A stretch of 32,993 nt of DNA, taken from assembly GCA_001579985.1 (NCBI GenBank), contig LRSR01009580.1:1-32993 (forward strand). The letters run 5' to 3'. The notes beneath the pieces were generated by a model. The model was given only the letters and a program-made list of their open reading frames with translations. It was not told the DNA's origin and ran no database searches. Positions 10,501 through 21,777 of the stretch are shown piece by piece. Each line of letters starts with the position of its first letter. Within the stretch, counting starts at the first letter, position 1. A program made the translations under genes and the position numbers. Source of the DNA: Hypsibius dujardini (Eukaryota; Tardigrada; Eutardigrada; Parachela; Hypsibiidae).

Positions 10501-12774
10501 GAAACACACCCTCGTGTTTATATGAATGAATATCAAACGAACGAACTATTTTCTAATGCAATGTACTTCAAAGTTAAATGTGTAGTGGGGATTGATCGCG
10601 AGGTCTGATACAGTCACTGCATGGTGTAGAGATGCATTTTTTATTAATGGATCGTTCAGTATTTAAGGTTTAAGAGAATTATTCTCTGAGCTACGTCCAG
10701 CAAACTGCGTACGTTTGATCACTTTCCACTACCAAATAACAAACACATTAGTTTTACTAGAACTTACGTATTCACCGTCTGTCATGTTGAGCAGGAAAGC
10801 GTTGATCTGTGAAAAGGAACGGGAATGTAACAATAACAAGTTTGACATTGCATGAGTTATTGAAAACGAACAGATCGCATACAGCACACATGGCAAACCG
10901 TCGTAGAAAAAGATGACAAAGCAGGAACACCGTTTCAGGCGTAAGGCAAAAGGAACAAAGGAGTGGAGCCACACATAGTGTGTTTCCAAGCCCCCGAACA
11001 GAAATGATAAACAAACGAACAGCCGGTTTATCACAAAAGGCGTCAGCCGGTTACTCACGAGTAGCAATCTGGCTCCTTCCGCTCGACCAAAGAACAGCAG
11101 TACTAAAACAAATCCATAAATTATACTCTTCGTTGAATTCTAGAACGTGCGTCAGAGAGCACTCACAGATGATTAGTCAAAGGCATTCAATCTAATCAAT
11201 AATGATACGTACCCCGGCTGATGGATCGAAATTCTCGTAATGCTTCTTGTAGTAACGTCGCAGTTGGTCTTTGGAGGTGTCGAACGGTCACTTCTTGACC
11301 GGGAATCTCGGCCAAACTAGACACAGCAATACTGCCAACCGAGGGGAAATAGGTCGCCCGAGTTGCATCATCGATCAGGATGAAAACCGACCGCCAAGCG
11401 TAGGTTGTCACGATGGCTTTGTAGAAGTCGAAATATGAGCCGTCGTTGTAGTGGCCGACCGAGACGAATGTGGGGCTCAATGTCTTATTCCTTATCACGT
11501 TTTGATTGTCAATGCTAAAGCGCAAATGTATTTTAATAGACATTTTTAAACTTCGAAATACATGCGTAGGAACAGCATAGGTCTTCAGCTTGTTATTGAC
11601 CATGTTCAAAAAATTTGGTCTGATTAAAGTTCCCCATTGGTTTGATAATGATTGAGCAATGAGATCCATTAGCTCATGTACCGAAAAATAATGCTATGAG
11701 CGAACTTTGATGGATTGAAATTGTCTTTATAATTGTCTTCAAAGTTGTTTTCTTATGTCCAAGTTTTCACACTCATATTGACCAGCAGTACATTCTTCTG
11801 AACTTGCCCAAACCCTTGTTCCACTAGATTGCCAACTGAATTCCGAAGATCATTGCAGATTCACATATATTTGCAGAAATCATTATGCAGTTTTGGTTGT
11901 CAAAACCTTTCAATCAATACCACATCATTTATGATGCAAAACCAAACTAGAACAGACTAAACTGATTTTCTCATATTTCTATTTAGCTCCTGAAAACAGC
12001 AGATAGAACTTGAGCGAATTCATGGTTTTCTATACACAAATTAGAGACTATAGCATAAAAAAGTTTGTCTTTTTGGTTGAGTCGTTTGAAAATGTACCCT
12101 TACTCAATACTGCTTCATATCAAATACACCAGGGTGGGGGGGGGGGGGTTAAATACGAGAGGTGATGCGACTGGGGACATGAAAGGGATTTATAACCTGG
12201 GACAAACAAATCCAAGGACCGAGACATAATCAAATACCAAAACAGGCTACATGTACGCCAGGATACATACCTTGTGATCATGAGCAAGTTATGCGCAGCC
12301 GCAATTTGGTTGATTGAGAAAGTTTCCGGATCCGTGCAAGCTAAAAATAATTGTGTTTCCTGTTTGCATTCATTGGGGAACAATACACGAACGTCGGGCT
12401 CAATGCCTGGTAAAGTATCACTACAACCAACCTGGAAATATCAAAGCCGGTATGCTGTTCCTGTTCCGCGTCTTAAACCACCAATTTGAGGCCAGATCGA
12501 CTGCATTGTCAGCCAGCTCGTTGCACGACTTGATTTTCCGATCAAAAACATATCGCATCGAAAAATTGAAAGTCCCCTGATATTTTTCCTGAATCATTTG
12601 CAGTGCAATATCTTGAGATGGTCCAGCATATGGCAAGCATCCGCCATTATCCGGATAGATATGACCCAGGGAGGCGATCTCGACATTGACAACAGGGTGC
12701 TGATCAGCTGCGTGAACCATGACAATTATTACAGTAAACATCAGCCACTCCATCCACATAGCTTGAGGAAACAT
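7530..12774 (-). CDS. Receptor 1: natriuretic-peptide-receptor-like single-pass receptor with short tail (12 exons)
   Basis: Exons on the minus strand: 12432-12774, 12271-12340, 11213-11514, 11059-11102, 10768-10806, 9192-9272, 8956-9102, 8819-8869, 8130-8312, 7891-8038, 7751-7820 and 7530-7629, joining in one frame to 525 residues. The first exon has a signal peptide (a closer ATG at 12759 is also possible) and an ANF-receptor ligand-binding start, with GCLPYAGPSQDIAL at about 45-58. Exon 3 has the second lobe core (YAWRSVFILIDDA). Exon 10 has WPPPNRPACG, the juxtamembrane motif of natriuretic peptide receptors and receptor guanylyl cyclases. A membrane helix lies at about 475-490, then about 33 tail residues. 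No kinase-homology or cyclase domain is seen, and the length is close to that of NPR-C. All introns are GT-AG except the last, which looks GC-AG. It may bind a peptide hormone. Alternatively, catalytic exons may exist that I could not see. Confidence 0.82.
8397..8752. repeat. Fold-back (MITE-like) element in an intron of receptor 1
   Basis: Nearly the whole 355-bp stretch pairs with itself: ATTTTAAAGGTA, then GATACC-AAAGCTAGGGCTC, then TTGAA-TGGG, and even the interior GATTGAACGA recur inverted on the other side. It occupies most of the 506-nt intron between exons 9 and 8 (8313-8818); the matching intron in receptor 2 is only 77 nt. It therefore probably inserted after the gene duplication. 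Confidence 0.7.
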
Positions 12775-13514
12775 CAGTTCGAAACTCAAAAAGACAAACT
12801 GGACTTTATTGCTATCCTTAATTTAGGTCACTAGATTTGACTTTAACAGATCAATTAGTACCGGAGGTCAAATGAGCGTGTTGCACTACGTATGGGAAAC
12901 TAAAGCTCGAGATTCTGGAACAAGAATATGATAGAGCTTGAACTAAATAGTGAGAACACAATCATCACACAAGTGAAAAATAGGATAGTACTCCAACGAA
13001 GCAAACGACGAAACGAAGACTCAAGAGAGCGTCGCTACCTAGAGCGATTTGGAATTGACTGCCCATCCGCGAGCGCGAGTATTACTGTAGGTGGGGTACT
13101 GGAGGCGCTGATAGCAGGCGCACACCCATCTCATGAATTACGAAAATTAACGATACAATATGGGTACATAATTTTATCAGCAGACGCGTAGGACTCATCA
13201 GTAAATTTGGATGCCTTGTATCATCTTGTCTTTAGGATGATTATTTGGATTAATATGCACTTTTTTCTATGCCATTTTTCTCTCTTCTTTATACATAAAT
13301 AATTAATATTCAGTTCGTAACCTATTTTTGTTTGGACAAGTGACTTGCAATCAGTAAAGTGAATCCGTGACAAAACAGAATGGCACTTTGATTCAAATGA
13401 TGCTCATCTACATTTGCTCGGTACCGATCATTTTTAATACTACGAGCCTACGATATGCAATTGCAGAGTAACGCACGAGTAATGGGCAGAAGCGCGTTTT
13501 GCCTTACAGATAAC
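12775..13514. other. Intergenic stretch upstream of receptor 1
   Basis: Should hold the promoter of receptor 1. An 87-codon plus-strand frame at 12928-13191 is rich in charged residues and resembles no family I know. No clear TATA box or other regulatory site could be assigned. Confidence 0.4.
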
Positions 13515-14450
13515 TCTCAGACTAGGTTTCAAGCTGGATGCTGTAATAAGCCTGTAAAATGACTGGAATCAGTCTGGTTCTAAACTGGATTCGCCCAGCC
13601 TGTCTTTCCACCAGAATGTAGCCTAGAACACAGGGTGCATGTTCGAAAAATTTTTGCTTCGTGCAAGGCACCCATCTCCCACTATGGTTCCATCCTGAAT
13701 TTTCCCCAGCTCTCCTAAAAAGTTTTCAAATGCGGAGGAAGATAAGTTCCGCGTGCAGACCGTGTGGCTTCGTTTCAGACTTGGAATTCAGTTCAGACTT
13801 GTTTTGCGTCGCTTGGCGTTGACAAACTAATCTCCTGTTTTTGTTCTCTTTAACAATCATGAATATCATTTCATTTTTTGCGAATCACGACAAATCAGCT
13901 CACAACAAATTACGAAAAATCAGCTTACAACACATTCCCTTTGCCTCTTCGGTGCATGAAGTTTCCACTTCATATTTTAATCTTTAAATTGCAGAAGATT
14001 ATATTTAGCAGAAATTGGAATCCAGAGCTTTTTACTAAACATGCTTTCTTTGTTACTTTTGCAAATTGCTCTCCAGGTCTACAATGGAAGTGGGATATCA
14101 CATCCCATCCGTTTAACTTTCTCCACCTTTCAGCCCTCTTTAACTGGAATCTCGGTCTAATATTTTGTCACTATTGATTTAATTTTTTTTTGCTTTCAAT
14201 TTGAATGTGGCCTGGGCGAATTCCGGTAAGTTAATTGATCATTCCCATTGGTCTATAAAAGCCTATAGGGCAATGCAATTTTTAATTGGCCACATTGCTG
14301 AATAAAAGAACAGGGTGAAACCAGGCTGGCAACCAGCTTGGTGCAAGGCCAAATCATGTTAACTTCGCATAGGAAATCAGACTGGAAAGCATAGAACATT
14401 CCAGTCTCTTCACTTAGCCATTTTGACCGGATTCCGGCATGCCGAAACAG
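13515..14450. repeat. Dispersed repeat family R1, copy B
   Basis: Second copy of the repeat at 1617-2290, same orientation. It is longer, with about 200 extra internal bases around 13640-13850 that include Trp/Phe-poor, AT-rich filler and no coding signal. The shared TATA-like core (CTATAAAAG, about 14253) and the small inverted repeat around 14380-14405 are present. The divergence between copies is substantial, so the insertions are old. Confidence 0.65.
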
Positions 14451-14561
14451 GTTGTATCCAGACAGGAACGAGTCACAAGTTATTCGTAGGGCGATTACCA
14501 GGAGGTGGCAACCCGAGCGATTCTCTTGGGCGCGGCCCTGAGAGTCCAACATGCGTCTGTG

Positions 14562-14770
14562 CCCCTAAAACTGCCATTCGATTCAAAATTTTATTTTGAA
14601 CAAAAAAACAAGTATTTGTCGGGTTAAAGTAAAAAAATGCATAGTACATGTATCAAATTGTTTGTTTACCTTTATTCAATTTTATATATTTTGTTTGAAT
14701 TATTGAGGTAACCCGAAAATGTGTTTTTTCCTAATCATATATTTTTGAATCGAATGGCAGTGCAAGGGGT
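14562..14770. repeat. MITE-like inverted repeat element, about 209 bp
   Basis: A perfect 18-bp inverted repeat, CTGCCATTCGATTCAAAA at 14571-14588 and its complement at 14743-14760, is extended outward by CCCCT/AGGGG. It continues inward imperfectly through a CGGGTTA/TAACCCG pair. The interior is AT-rich and non-coding. It abuts the end of the R1 copy B region. Confidence 0.75.
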
Positions 14771-15413
14771 TTAGACTTCTCCTGGCCTCTCAGGTAGCGC
14801 TTCCAGTGCAGTTGCTTAAGCTCCCAGCAAAGGTATTTGAAATTCGCGGCTGGTAATGGGAGTACTGACAAGGAAAGGGCACCACTCTCCCCAATGAAAT
14901 TATTCACTTCTGGTTATCATTTGATCCTTTGGTTCATCTGTTAATATATCCATCAAGAAAATGAGTCGAACAACAGTGTAAGTGACGAGTACGCCATGAG
15001 GGCGAGATAAACAATTCAGGAATGATGCCAGTGATAATCCAAAAGCTATAAAACTATTGCGTCCTACGCAAACTTGTCTTCTAACAATGCGTGCGTCATG
15101 TCTTTTCTTGGTAACATCACAGCAGGTGACCACATTACAGTAATATGAACCATTATGCTGAAAGCCTTATTTCGCCCTTTAATACTACCATTTATTATAA
15201 TTCACATTAACCTGCTATTCCTTCGCCAAGGAAGAATGTCACGACAAGGCAAGAATAAAAAACTGAAAACCCTGAAAACTTTTTTATTGTTTGATAAATA
15301 ATCGTCTCACTTAAATTGTCGATTCTCACCAACAAGATACTCGTACTAGTTTCGTACCCCGGTTAGTTGTTCGTGGTCTTGGAGCTGTACATAGAAGATA
15401 TTCTTTCAAGCTC
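14771..15413. other. Intergenic stretch without a supported gene
   Basis: A 77-codon minus-strand frame at 14900-15133 has a hydrophobic middle but no recognisable family and no convincing splice context. Nothing else stands out. Confidence 0.4.
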
Positions 15414-15580
15414 TTAACTTTCTGGTGACCAGGTGTTTTGGGTGTACGGATAGAACCGGGTCTAGCAATACTTTGCTAGGTTAGAGAAAGTGCTGAATGA
15501 TTCCTTGCAAATCCTAATGGAATCGTTTGGAATATTCCCTACAACCATCAAATGTAACAGTTTCAGTGGTGGCGTGAAAC
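15414..15580. mobile_element. piggyBac-type element terminus (copy A)
   Basis: Starts at TTAA (15414-15417), the target site used by piggyBac transposons, and matches the inverted sequence at 26912-27072 over about 160 bp, with the match beginning exactly at the TTAA in both. A subterminal palindrome CTAGCAATACTTTGCTAG lies near 15462-15480. The adjoining minus-strand transposase remnant ends about 300 bp away, in the orientation expected for the transposase 3' end. Confidence 0.5.
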
Positions 15581-15878
15581 GTTTCCTACCTCCATTTCAC
15601 TTTAGTAGTACTAAAACATCGCTCGTCTTCCGTTCAATCCAGCCCGAAAACGTTTCAAAATTTTATAATTGTGGTGATTACCTTTTCCGAAGACCATAAT
15701 AAATTATTTAGCGAGGGTAAGTTTTGCACAAAACAGTGACAGTATTTTCAGAATTTTCTCCACAACATGATTCTGACACATCAAACACACTATCCACGAC
15801 TGACACACAGAGCAGTGAACGCAGCGTTTTTTCTTCTTCGTAGACGACAAGAAAATTGTAGATTTACTAGGTTCTCGT

Positions 15879-16094
15879 TCAACTCAGAAGGCTTTCCTTT
15901 CCAATCATCGTAACAATGGTCAATTTTACACCCAATGAAAAATTTGGGATTTTTGAGCGCGTGGACTTGACGAGCGGGTTTACCAAGTCTCTCCCCAACT
16001 CCTCAAGGAATGTGGAACGGCGACGAGATGTATTGTTATTCCATCCAGGATTCAGTTCAGTCCAAATTACATAAGCATTGAGGGCAAAGACCAT
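15879..16094 (-). pseudogene. piggyBac-like transposase, C-terminal remnant
   Basis: A 71-codon frame reads MVFALNAYVIWTEL near its start, followed by SRRRSTFLEELGRDLVNPLV. The pattern NAY(V/I)(I/L)-(W/Y), then RRxFLxxLxxxLVxP, is typical of the C-terminal end of piggyBac (DDE_Tnp_1_7) transposases, where the last helix follows the catalytic core. Only this end is recognisable; the catalytic aspartates would lie upstream (higher coordinates) and are not seen. It is a decayed DNA transposon fragment. Family assignment is by motif only. Confidence 0.5.
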
Positions 16095-16325
16095 TAAAAT
16101 TTTGCGCGAATTCCCTCCACCATGTTAATTCTTATTGGTGCATTGCAGTTAGACAGAAGCGGTAGTAAGGCTTTTCTAGTGTATTTAGCGCATCAATAAA
16201 TAAGTGCGTGAGAGGGCGCGCCCCATAAATCGCCCTGAATGCAAAGATTGAAATCCCACTCGTACATGAAGCTCTCGTTTCGTCACTTTCCTGCGTTCTA
16301 AAAAAGACTGGTATATATCGCTAAT

Positions 16326-16930
16326 TTAATCTAGTTTACCTTGCGGTAGTTCCATTTGCTCTAACATTGAATCAATAATTAAGCCTAAAAATTGCACTCT
16401 TTGCGACGGTGCAATTACTTTTCCCCAGTTGATTGCGAAACCAAGCCGACGCAAAACGCAAATTAGGAATTGTTGAGCCCCTGCACGTTTAGTTGCTGAG
16501 CGGCTGATCAGTAAGGAATCGTCTAAACAAGCTGTACATGTATAGCCTACTCTCTTCATGATACGCAAAACTACCTGCAGTACCTGGTGAAATATTCGAG
16601 GGCTATACTGAAGCTGAAACATATAAAATTGTCAACGTAAAAACTCTCTGTATCTTTGTCATCTAAATTTCTACTGGAAACTATGAAACTCGCGGTGTGC
16701 GGGGAAGACAGGTACCCATCGATACGCTAATTCGATGTCCACCAGTGCAAAAACGCAGCCTGGGGTTCACTGCTTGAAGCTCCTTCAACACTTTCCAAGG
16801 AAAACTTGTCCGCATGTATGTATGAGTTTAACGAATTATTAAAAGGAAGATTGCAATCCGTTATGGGTCGCGACACCTTGCTGTCTTTTTTAAGCACCAC
16901 CCCCACTGACTGCACACGTCTCGGTGCTTC
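16326..16930 (-). mobile_element. Reverse-transcriptase fossil, DIRS-like retroelement
   Basis: Two neighbouring minus-strand segments (about 16727-16915 and 16326-16622) resemble reverse transcriptase. The first has a GVVLKKD-type finger motif; the second has a LDDSLLISRS active-site region and a FLGLIID segment with the preceding RRLGFAINWGK. This spacing is more like DIRS-type elements than Ty3 or BEL elements. It is broken, with at least two interruptions, is only a fragment, and shows no intact ends; it looks old. Confidence 0.65.
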
Positions 16931-17519
16931 TCCTGCCGCAAATATTTACTAATTTTGAGTTCCGCCCAAAAATTTTTTGTAATATTGTTTTAGAACCCAG
17001 CGATAATGCACTTCCTCATCATCCCACAACAAATACTTCCAATATTAAAAATGTTTAGTTAAAGAGCTGCAAAGTAGTAAATTGTTATCGCAATATAGGT
17101 GCATGTTGGTATTAGTAGTTTAAACCGGTATAACGCTTAAGGGATTGAAAGATGTGTTTTGATGACTGGCTGATACTGCGAAACAAATTGGCGTGGCGGT
17201 GGAAACTGCGTAGCAAAGAATTGCACACTGCTGAACTGCACTGGCTGTCCGTAGTCTTGACCTTGAACGGCATGAAAAGAAATTGTTTCGTCCTGCTGTG
17301 TATTCTTTGCTGCGCGATCCCGTACTTGCATGAAAATATTTATGCGAGAGATTGACATACAGAGGTTAAACCACTTGATGGCGCTCAGTGACTCATATTC
17401 ACAACTGTACAGGGCGCCTTATCTGATTTCCAAAACTCATAAACTCAACACGTGCTCCACTCAATTTCACGTGTATGATACAAATCTTGACCCATTTGGA
17501 CGCAAAGATTGGTCGTAAA
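16931..17519. other. Stretch between receptor 2 and the retroelement fossil
   Basis: If receptor 2 had a kinase-homology domain, its next exons should lie here on the minus strand. I find no kinase or cyclase motifs. A 73-codon frame at 17137-17358 is glutamine-rich and unrecognised. Confidence 0.4.
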
Positions 17520-20500
17520 TTAGATTTGGATGTGAGGGTCTTGCGAGAATCTCGTCGATACGTTCTGAAGTGCAGGCAGTAGTAGGATCTCGTCAAGCCT
17601 CCAAAGAATGTAACTGGATGACGCCTTTTCAGATAGGTAATGGGACCTATAACAAAGCTAAGTGTCACTATCAGAGTGTATGTAAGGAACTGCTGATTCA
17701 TCTCCCTGTATTCATACCTGTAGCAGCAGAAGAGTGCAAACAAAACCAGCAACGTCATAATGGGGATGGCAGGAAGAAAACCCGAAAGCACTAAGCGAGA
17801 TCATGAGTTTCAATTAGATGTTGAATGAATGTTAAATGAAGCTCATTTGGGCAAGGATGGACATTTTTCATTCCGATTGGCGTGGTTTTTTTCTCAGAAT
17901 TACCAATTTATATATTATAATTTTATATTAGGGTTTTGAGCTGAAAATCACATCTGCAGTTTTAGAAAAAAAGTTTAGGCTGGACTGATTCATTCATCAG
18001 CAAGTTCTAAATTTTTTGTATTCCACCCAATATTTACAGAAAGCAACTTTTTTTCACAAACTTGCTAAAAGCCTTAAGCCAAACTTGAAAATAGATCAAA
18101 ATTTAAGTAGAAACATTTTCGCAAGTGGAAAATAATATACCGCAATCGAAAATCCTTCTTGCTCAAGTCAGTCAAATATATATCTGTAAGTCACCTACAT
18201 GTATTGGTGGTCGTCCGGCAGTCCCAAGAATCTCCACTGAAACCACATTTCGGCTTATTCCGAGGCGGCCAAGTCTTTCCCTTGGTCCAAGAGAAATCCC
18301 TCAGAACCTGCGTTTCACCAGTCTTTGCGTTCATGAACAGGAACGGCTATGAAGAAACACGGGATGGAAATGTGTAATCCTTTCTCGTTTAGACGAAGTT
18401 TTATCGTATTTCGGGGTTAATCAACTGATACGCCACTGGTTAACTCAATCATTCTCACTGAATTCTTACTGAAAAGGTTATGTTTGTAGCATCAAACCCC
18501 GACAATGTGAAATCCACTGTACGTTGTCCGAATCCATCAATCACGATCTTCCCCACGAAGGTATCAAAGGTTTTATTAATAAACATGCCCGCCAAATGTC
18601 GGCCGTCGTTGAGACTAGATGACCCGTACTTGACAAATGATTCATTCAAGACCTAGCAGCGCACAAAACAAAACATGATGCTCAAAGCATTACATTCATA
18701 AGGTTTCTTGAAGAAGAACTAATATTCACCTGCGCAAACATCTCCATTGAAAGATACGGGGCGATGAGATTCGGTAAGGGCTGCAAAAAAATTAATTCTT
18801 GATATGTATTGTCCATATCAGGGTTAAAATTGACACGCTACCTGCTCAGTTAGAGGTAAAGAAAAATTGTAATTTGAAAGCGCTCGCCGTGAGAGTTCGG
18901 CGGGATCCATAGCGCCACCTGGTGGTAGAGTCTCGTTAAAATCCACGGGTCTGATGACGAGAAGGGATTCAAATGCATCTCTCGCAACCTGAAAGAATAG
19001 AAAACTAGAATTGTGGTTCGTTTCCAGTTTGTTTGTTTTACCTCGTCGTTTTCGTCGCCGTAACGCCAATCGAGTGTGCCATAAAATAAAGGGTAAACAA
19101 AACATTCCGTGGTGATGTAAACCTGAAACAACCATCGTCATCAGCTCCCAAAGTTGCATTAGAAATACGAGTAAAGTTCGAAGTAAATATTCTTACATAT
19201 TCTCCGTCAGTCATATTAAGAGAAAGGGCGTTGATCTACAAAGTAATGGCAAAAACTCGACATTACCATTTGAACAATTGATGCTGTATGGTTGGGTCAT
19301 GTCTGTAAAAAATAAAGATGTGGCATGCCGAAGCAGGGTTCTTCAAAAGAGGTTGTGGTAAAAGCTGTGTACCAAGCCACTTGTGGTTTCTTTGTTGAAC
19401 TGAAGAGCGATGTGAATATTTGTTCATCAGTAAAACAAATGGAAGCAACGCCCTTTTTAATACATAAAATGTGTATTCCGAAGCTAAATCCCCCCCCCCC
19501 CGCAAAAATTTGTTTCGCCCTTATCGTCAAAACAATTTTTTGAATGGTCTTCTTTTAATATGCTTAGGCATGATCCTATTTTTTTCAACCTAGTTCTCGA
19601 AGTCGAGGCATTTATCGAAGGACCAAAGAGAGCGGCTAGTTTTAGAACTGCAAGCCATTTTGGTGCTGAGTTTGTTTTTGTGTTGCAAAATTTTATTACT
19701 AGGCTCTTTATGCAAAAAATTTGATGGTGTGGTGGAGGAAGCTAAAACGTGACTTACGAGCAAAGACCGAGCATGTTCAGCTCGTCCGAAGAACAGCAGA
19801 ACTGTAACACAAATAATGCTGCACTTGTGGCTGCAATTTTGCCTGATCGGATTTCCTGGGTAACCCAAATAACATGAACAGGCCGCTCATCCTATCAGGC
19901 CTGATGGGCCGGACCTGTTCTTTAAACGACCGAACAAAACTGCAGCCACATATGTATTATGCTACACACAGAAGCTCGTTTAGGGTGTTTACAGATCGAA
20001 ACCCTCATGGTAGGATCAAGGCAAAGAGGCAAAATAAGTATGAATACCTCTGCTCACGGATTGAAATTCCCGAAGGGCTTCTTGGTATTGGATCGATAAT
20101 GGTTTCTGTATGTGCCGGACTGTGACAGTCTGGTTGGGTATGGTGTACAGGCTTTGTACAACAATTCGACTGACGATGGAATAGTACTGAGATACCGTCG
20201 AGTCGTCGATCAAAACAAACACCGACAACCATTTAAAGGTCGTCACGATGGCCCGGTAAAAATCGAAATACACTCCGTCGGAGTAATGGCTAACGGAGAT
20301 GAATGTCGGGCTCAAATTCTTGTCCCTTATAACATTTTGATTGTCGATGCTGAAAACAAAATCAGTTTCCAACTAAAGCAAATTAAAAAAAAACACCGAA
20401 ATTCTGAATATAACAACTCTTTAACTTTGATTTAAAACCTTACCTCGTGATCATCAGCAGGTTATGCTCAGATGCCAGTTGGTTGAGGGAAAAAGTCTCC

Positions 20501-20643
20501 GGGTCCGTGCAAGCTAAATAAGATTACGGGTAAGAGAACGCCAGATGTAGAACTCAATAGAAAACTCACATGGAAATACTAAAGCCCGAACGGTTTTATC
20601 ATTCTGTGGCTTGAACAGCCAAGGCGCCAACTCCCAATGATAG
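17520..20643 (-). CDS. Receptor 2: paralogue of receptor 1, first exon not found (12 exons seen)
   Basis: Exons on the minus strand: 20570-20643, 20444-20513, 20048-20349, 19758-19801, 19197-19235, 19042-19122, 18842-18988, 18730-18780, 18470-18652, 18199-18346, 17718-17790 and 17520-17646. The exons of 70, 302, 44, 39, 81, 147, 51, 183 and 148 nt match receptor 1 in length and phase, and the proteins are about 60% identical by eye. Exon 10 has WPPRNKPKCGF; exon 11 is the membrane helix (AIPIMTLLVLFALFCCY); exon 12 gives a tail with SSSYILWRLDEILLLP and a stop. The ligand-binding start and signal peptide present in receptor 1 are not found upstream. The first listed exon aligns only with the end of receptor 1 exon 1 (ELAPWLFKPQND against DLASNWWFKTRN). 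The copy is therefore 5'-truncated, or its first exon is diverged or remote. Introns are short, 53-522 nt. Confidence 0.75.
19873..19917. repeat. 45-nt hairpin in intron 3 of receptor 2
   Basis: GAACAGGCCG pairs with the complement in CCGGACCTGTTC, CATC pairs with GATG, and the centre holds the palindrome ATCAGGCCTGAT. It is GC-rich against AT-rich surroundings and ends about 70 bp from the acceptor of exon 4 (19801). It could be a small element relic or a structured intronic RNA. Confidence 0.5.
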
Positions 20644-21777
20644 CTTGAAAGTATAGATCAGTAATCCGGATACGAGATTAAAATGGAGCTCCATTAAAAA
20701 GACCTCACATTCAAGGAATATGTCCCTTCAGCTTTTGTGTGGTTGCGGAAAATTACCTATGTCAAGAATGTTGCCTGCTTGTGCTGCGCCTCGTGAATCT
20801 CAAAACCGAACACGTTTCACAGAATCTGGGATCATGTGTTGACGCATGTTCCCGTCAATGGAACCTTTTAATTGAAATTCCTGATAATTCAATCGAAAAT
20901 CATGCTAAACGATATCCGTAATCGACGGTTATGATTGCTGTAATTGAGAGAATTTGTATTAGACACGTGAAATAACTGCAGGCTCACGCAAATGGATCCT
21001 GTGACCGCGCTTCCATTTGATTAATAAGAATATTATGTGTTTCAAATCGATTAGTTTTCCCGCACTTCAACAGAGATTATTTCCTTGTACGATACGTACA
21101 AAGGTGTTTGCATCGTGAACGCAGAATGAAGCATAAATCAAATATTTTGTTGATGTTAATCAAATCATTGAACTTGGTGTGAGCGACGAGAAACAATTAT
21201 TCGCGTTTACAATGAAGAACTCAAAACTCGAACCCGTTCATCAATCAAACAATCGACCATGAGCAATGTTACAGTAAGTGTCGCAACAGGTTCTTCCAGA
21301 CTCATTTCCCATTAAATATGCGCCCCACTGCCGCAAGTCATATTTTCCAAACCATAGTTGGGGATATAGTCTCATATCATATCAGATCATAGAAATAAGT
21401 TTAGGCACAATTTGAATTTGACAAAGATAATTGATCCCTTGTAAGTCGTGTCAGGGTCTGCTGTTGACGGGGTGAGGAGGAGGCAACGAAGTGTCACTTG
21501 CGGCCTGATTTGTACATTTGTTTTTATTATTATTTTACGTTAGTAGACGTTGCTCCATTTTGCCGACGTTGCCCCCCACGTTGCTGATGTTGTCCCACGT
21601 TGCCTTCTATCTCTCAAACTAGGGATTAATTTATGTTATCCTTAGCGTCCTTAATGGGTTTTTTTCTTCTTTTTGTTTAAATAATCTAAAAAACCTTAAC
21701 CCATCTTAAATTGTGACATTTTAGTGTACCCCGGTTAAGGTCGATAAAACCGCTATATACGAAATTTAAGAATCCAC
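20644..21777. other. Stretch upstream of receptor 2, no gene recognised
   Basis: I looked here on the minus strand for the missing signal-peptide exon of receptor 2 and found no match to the CLPYAGPSQDIAL region. A short run of ACGTTGC-type units (about 21547-21602) looks like a degenerate minisatellite. Confidence 0.4.

Noticed and set aside
12928-13191. Plus-strand frame of 87 codons upstream of receptor 1
   Set aside because: Charged, unfamiliar sequence, no splice context or paralogue; not enough to call a gene.
14900-15133. Minus-strand frame of 77 codons with a hydrophobic stretch, possibly a membrane exon
   Set aside because: No family motif and no matching neighbouring exon.
17137-17358. 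Minus-strand glutamine-rich frame as a possible further cytoplasmic exon of receptor 2
   Set aside because: No similarity to a kinase-homology or dimerisation region and no counterpart downstream of receptor 1.
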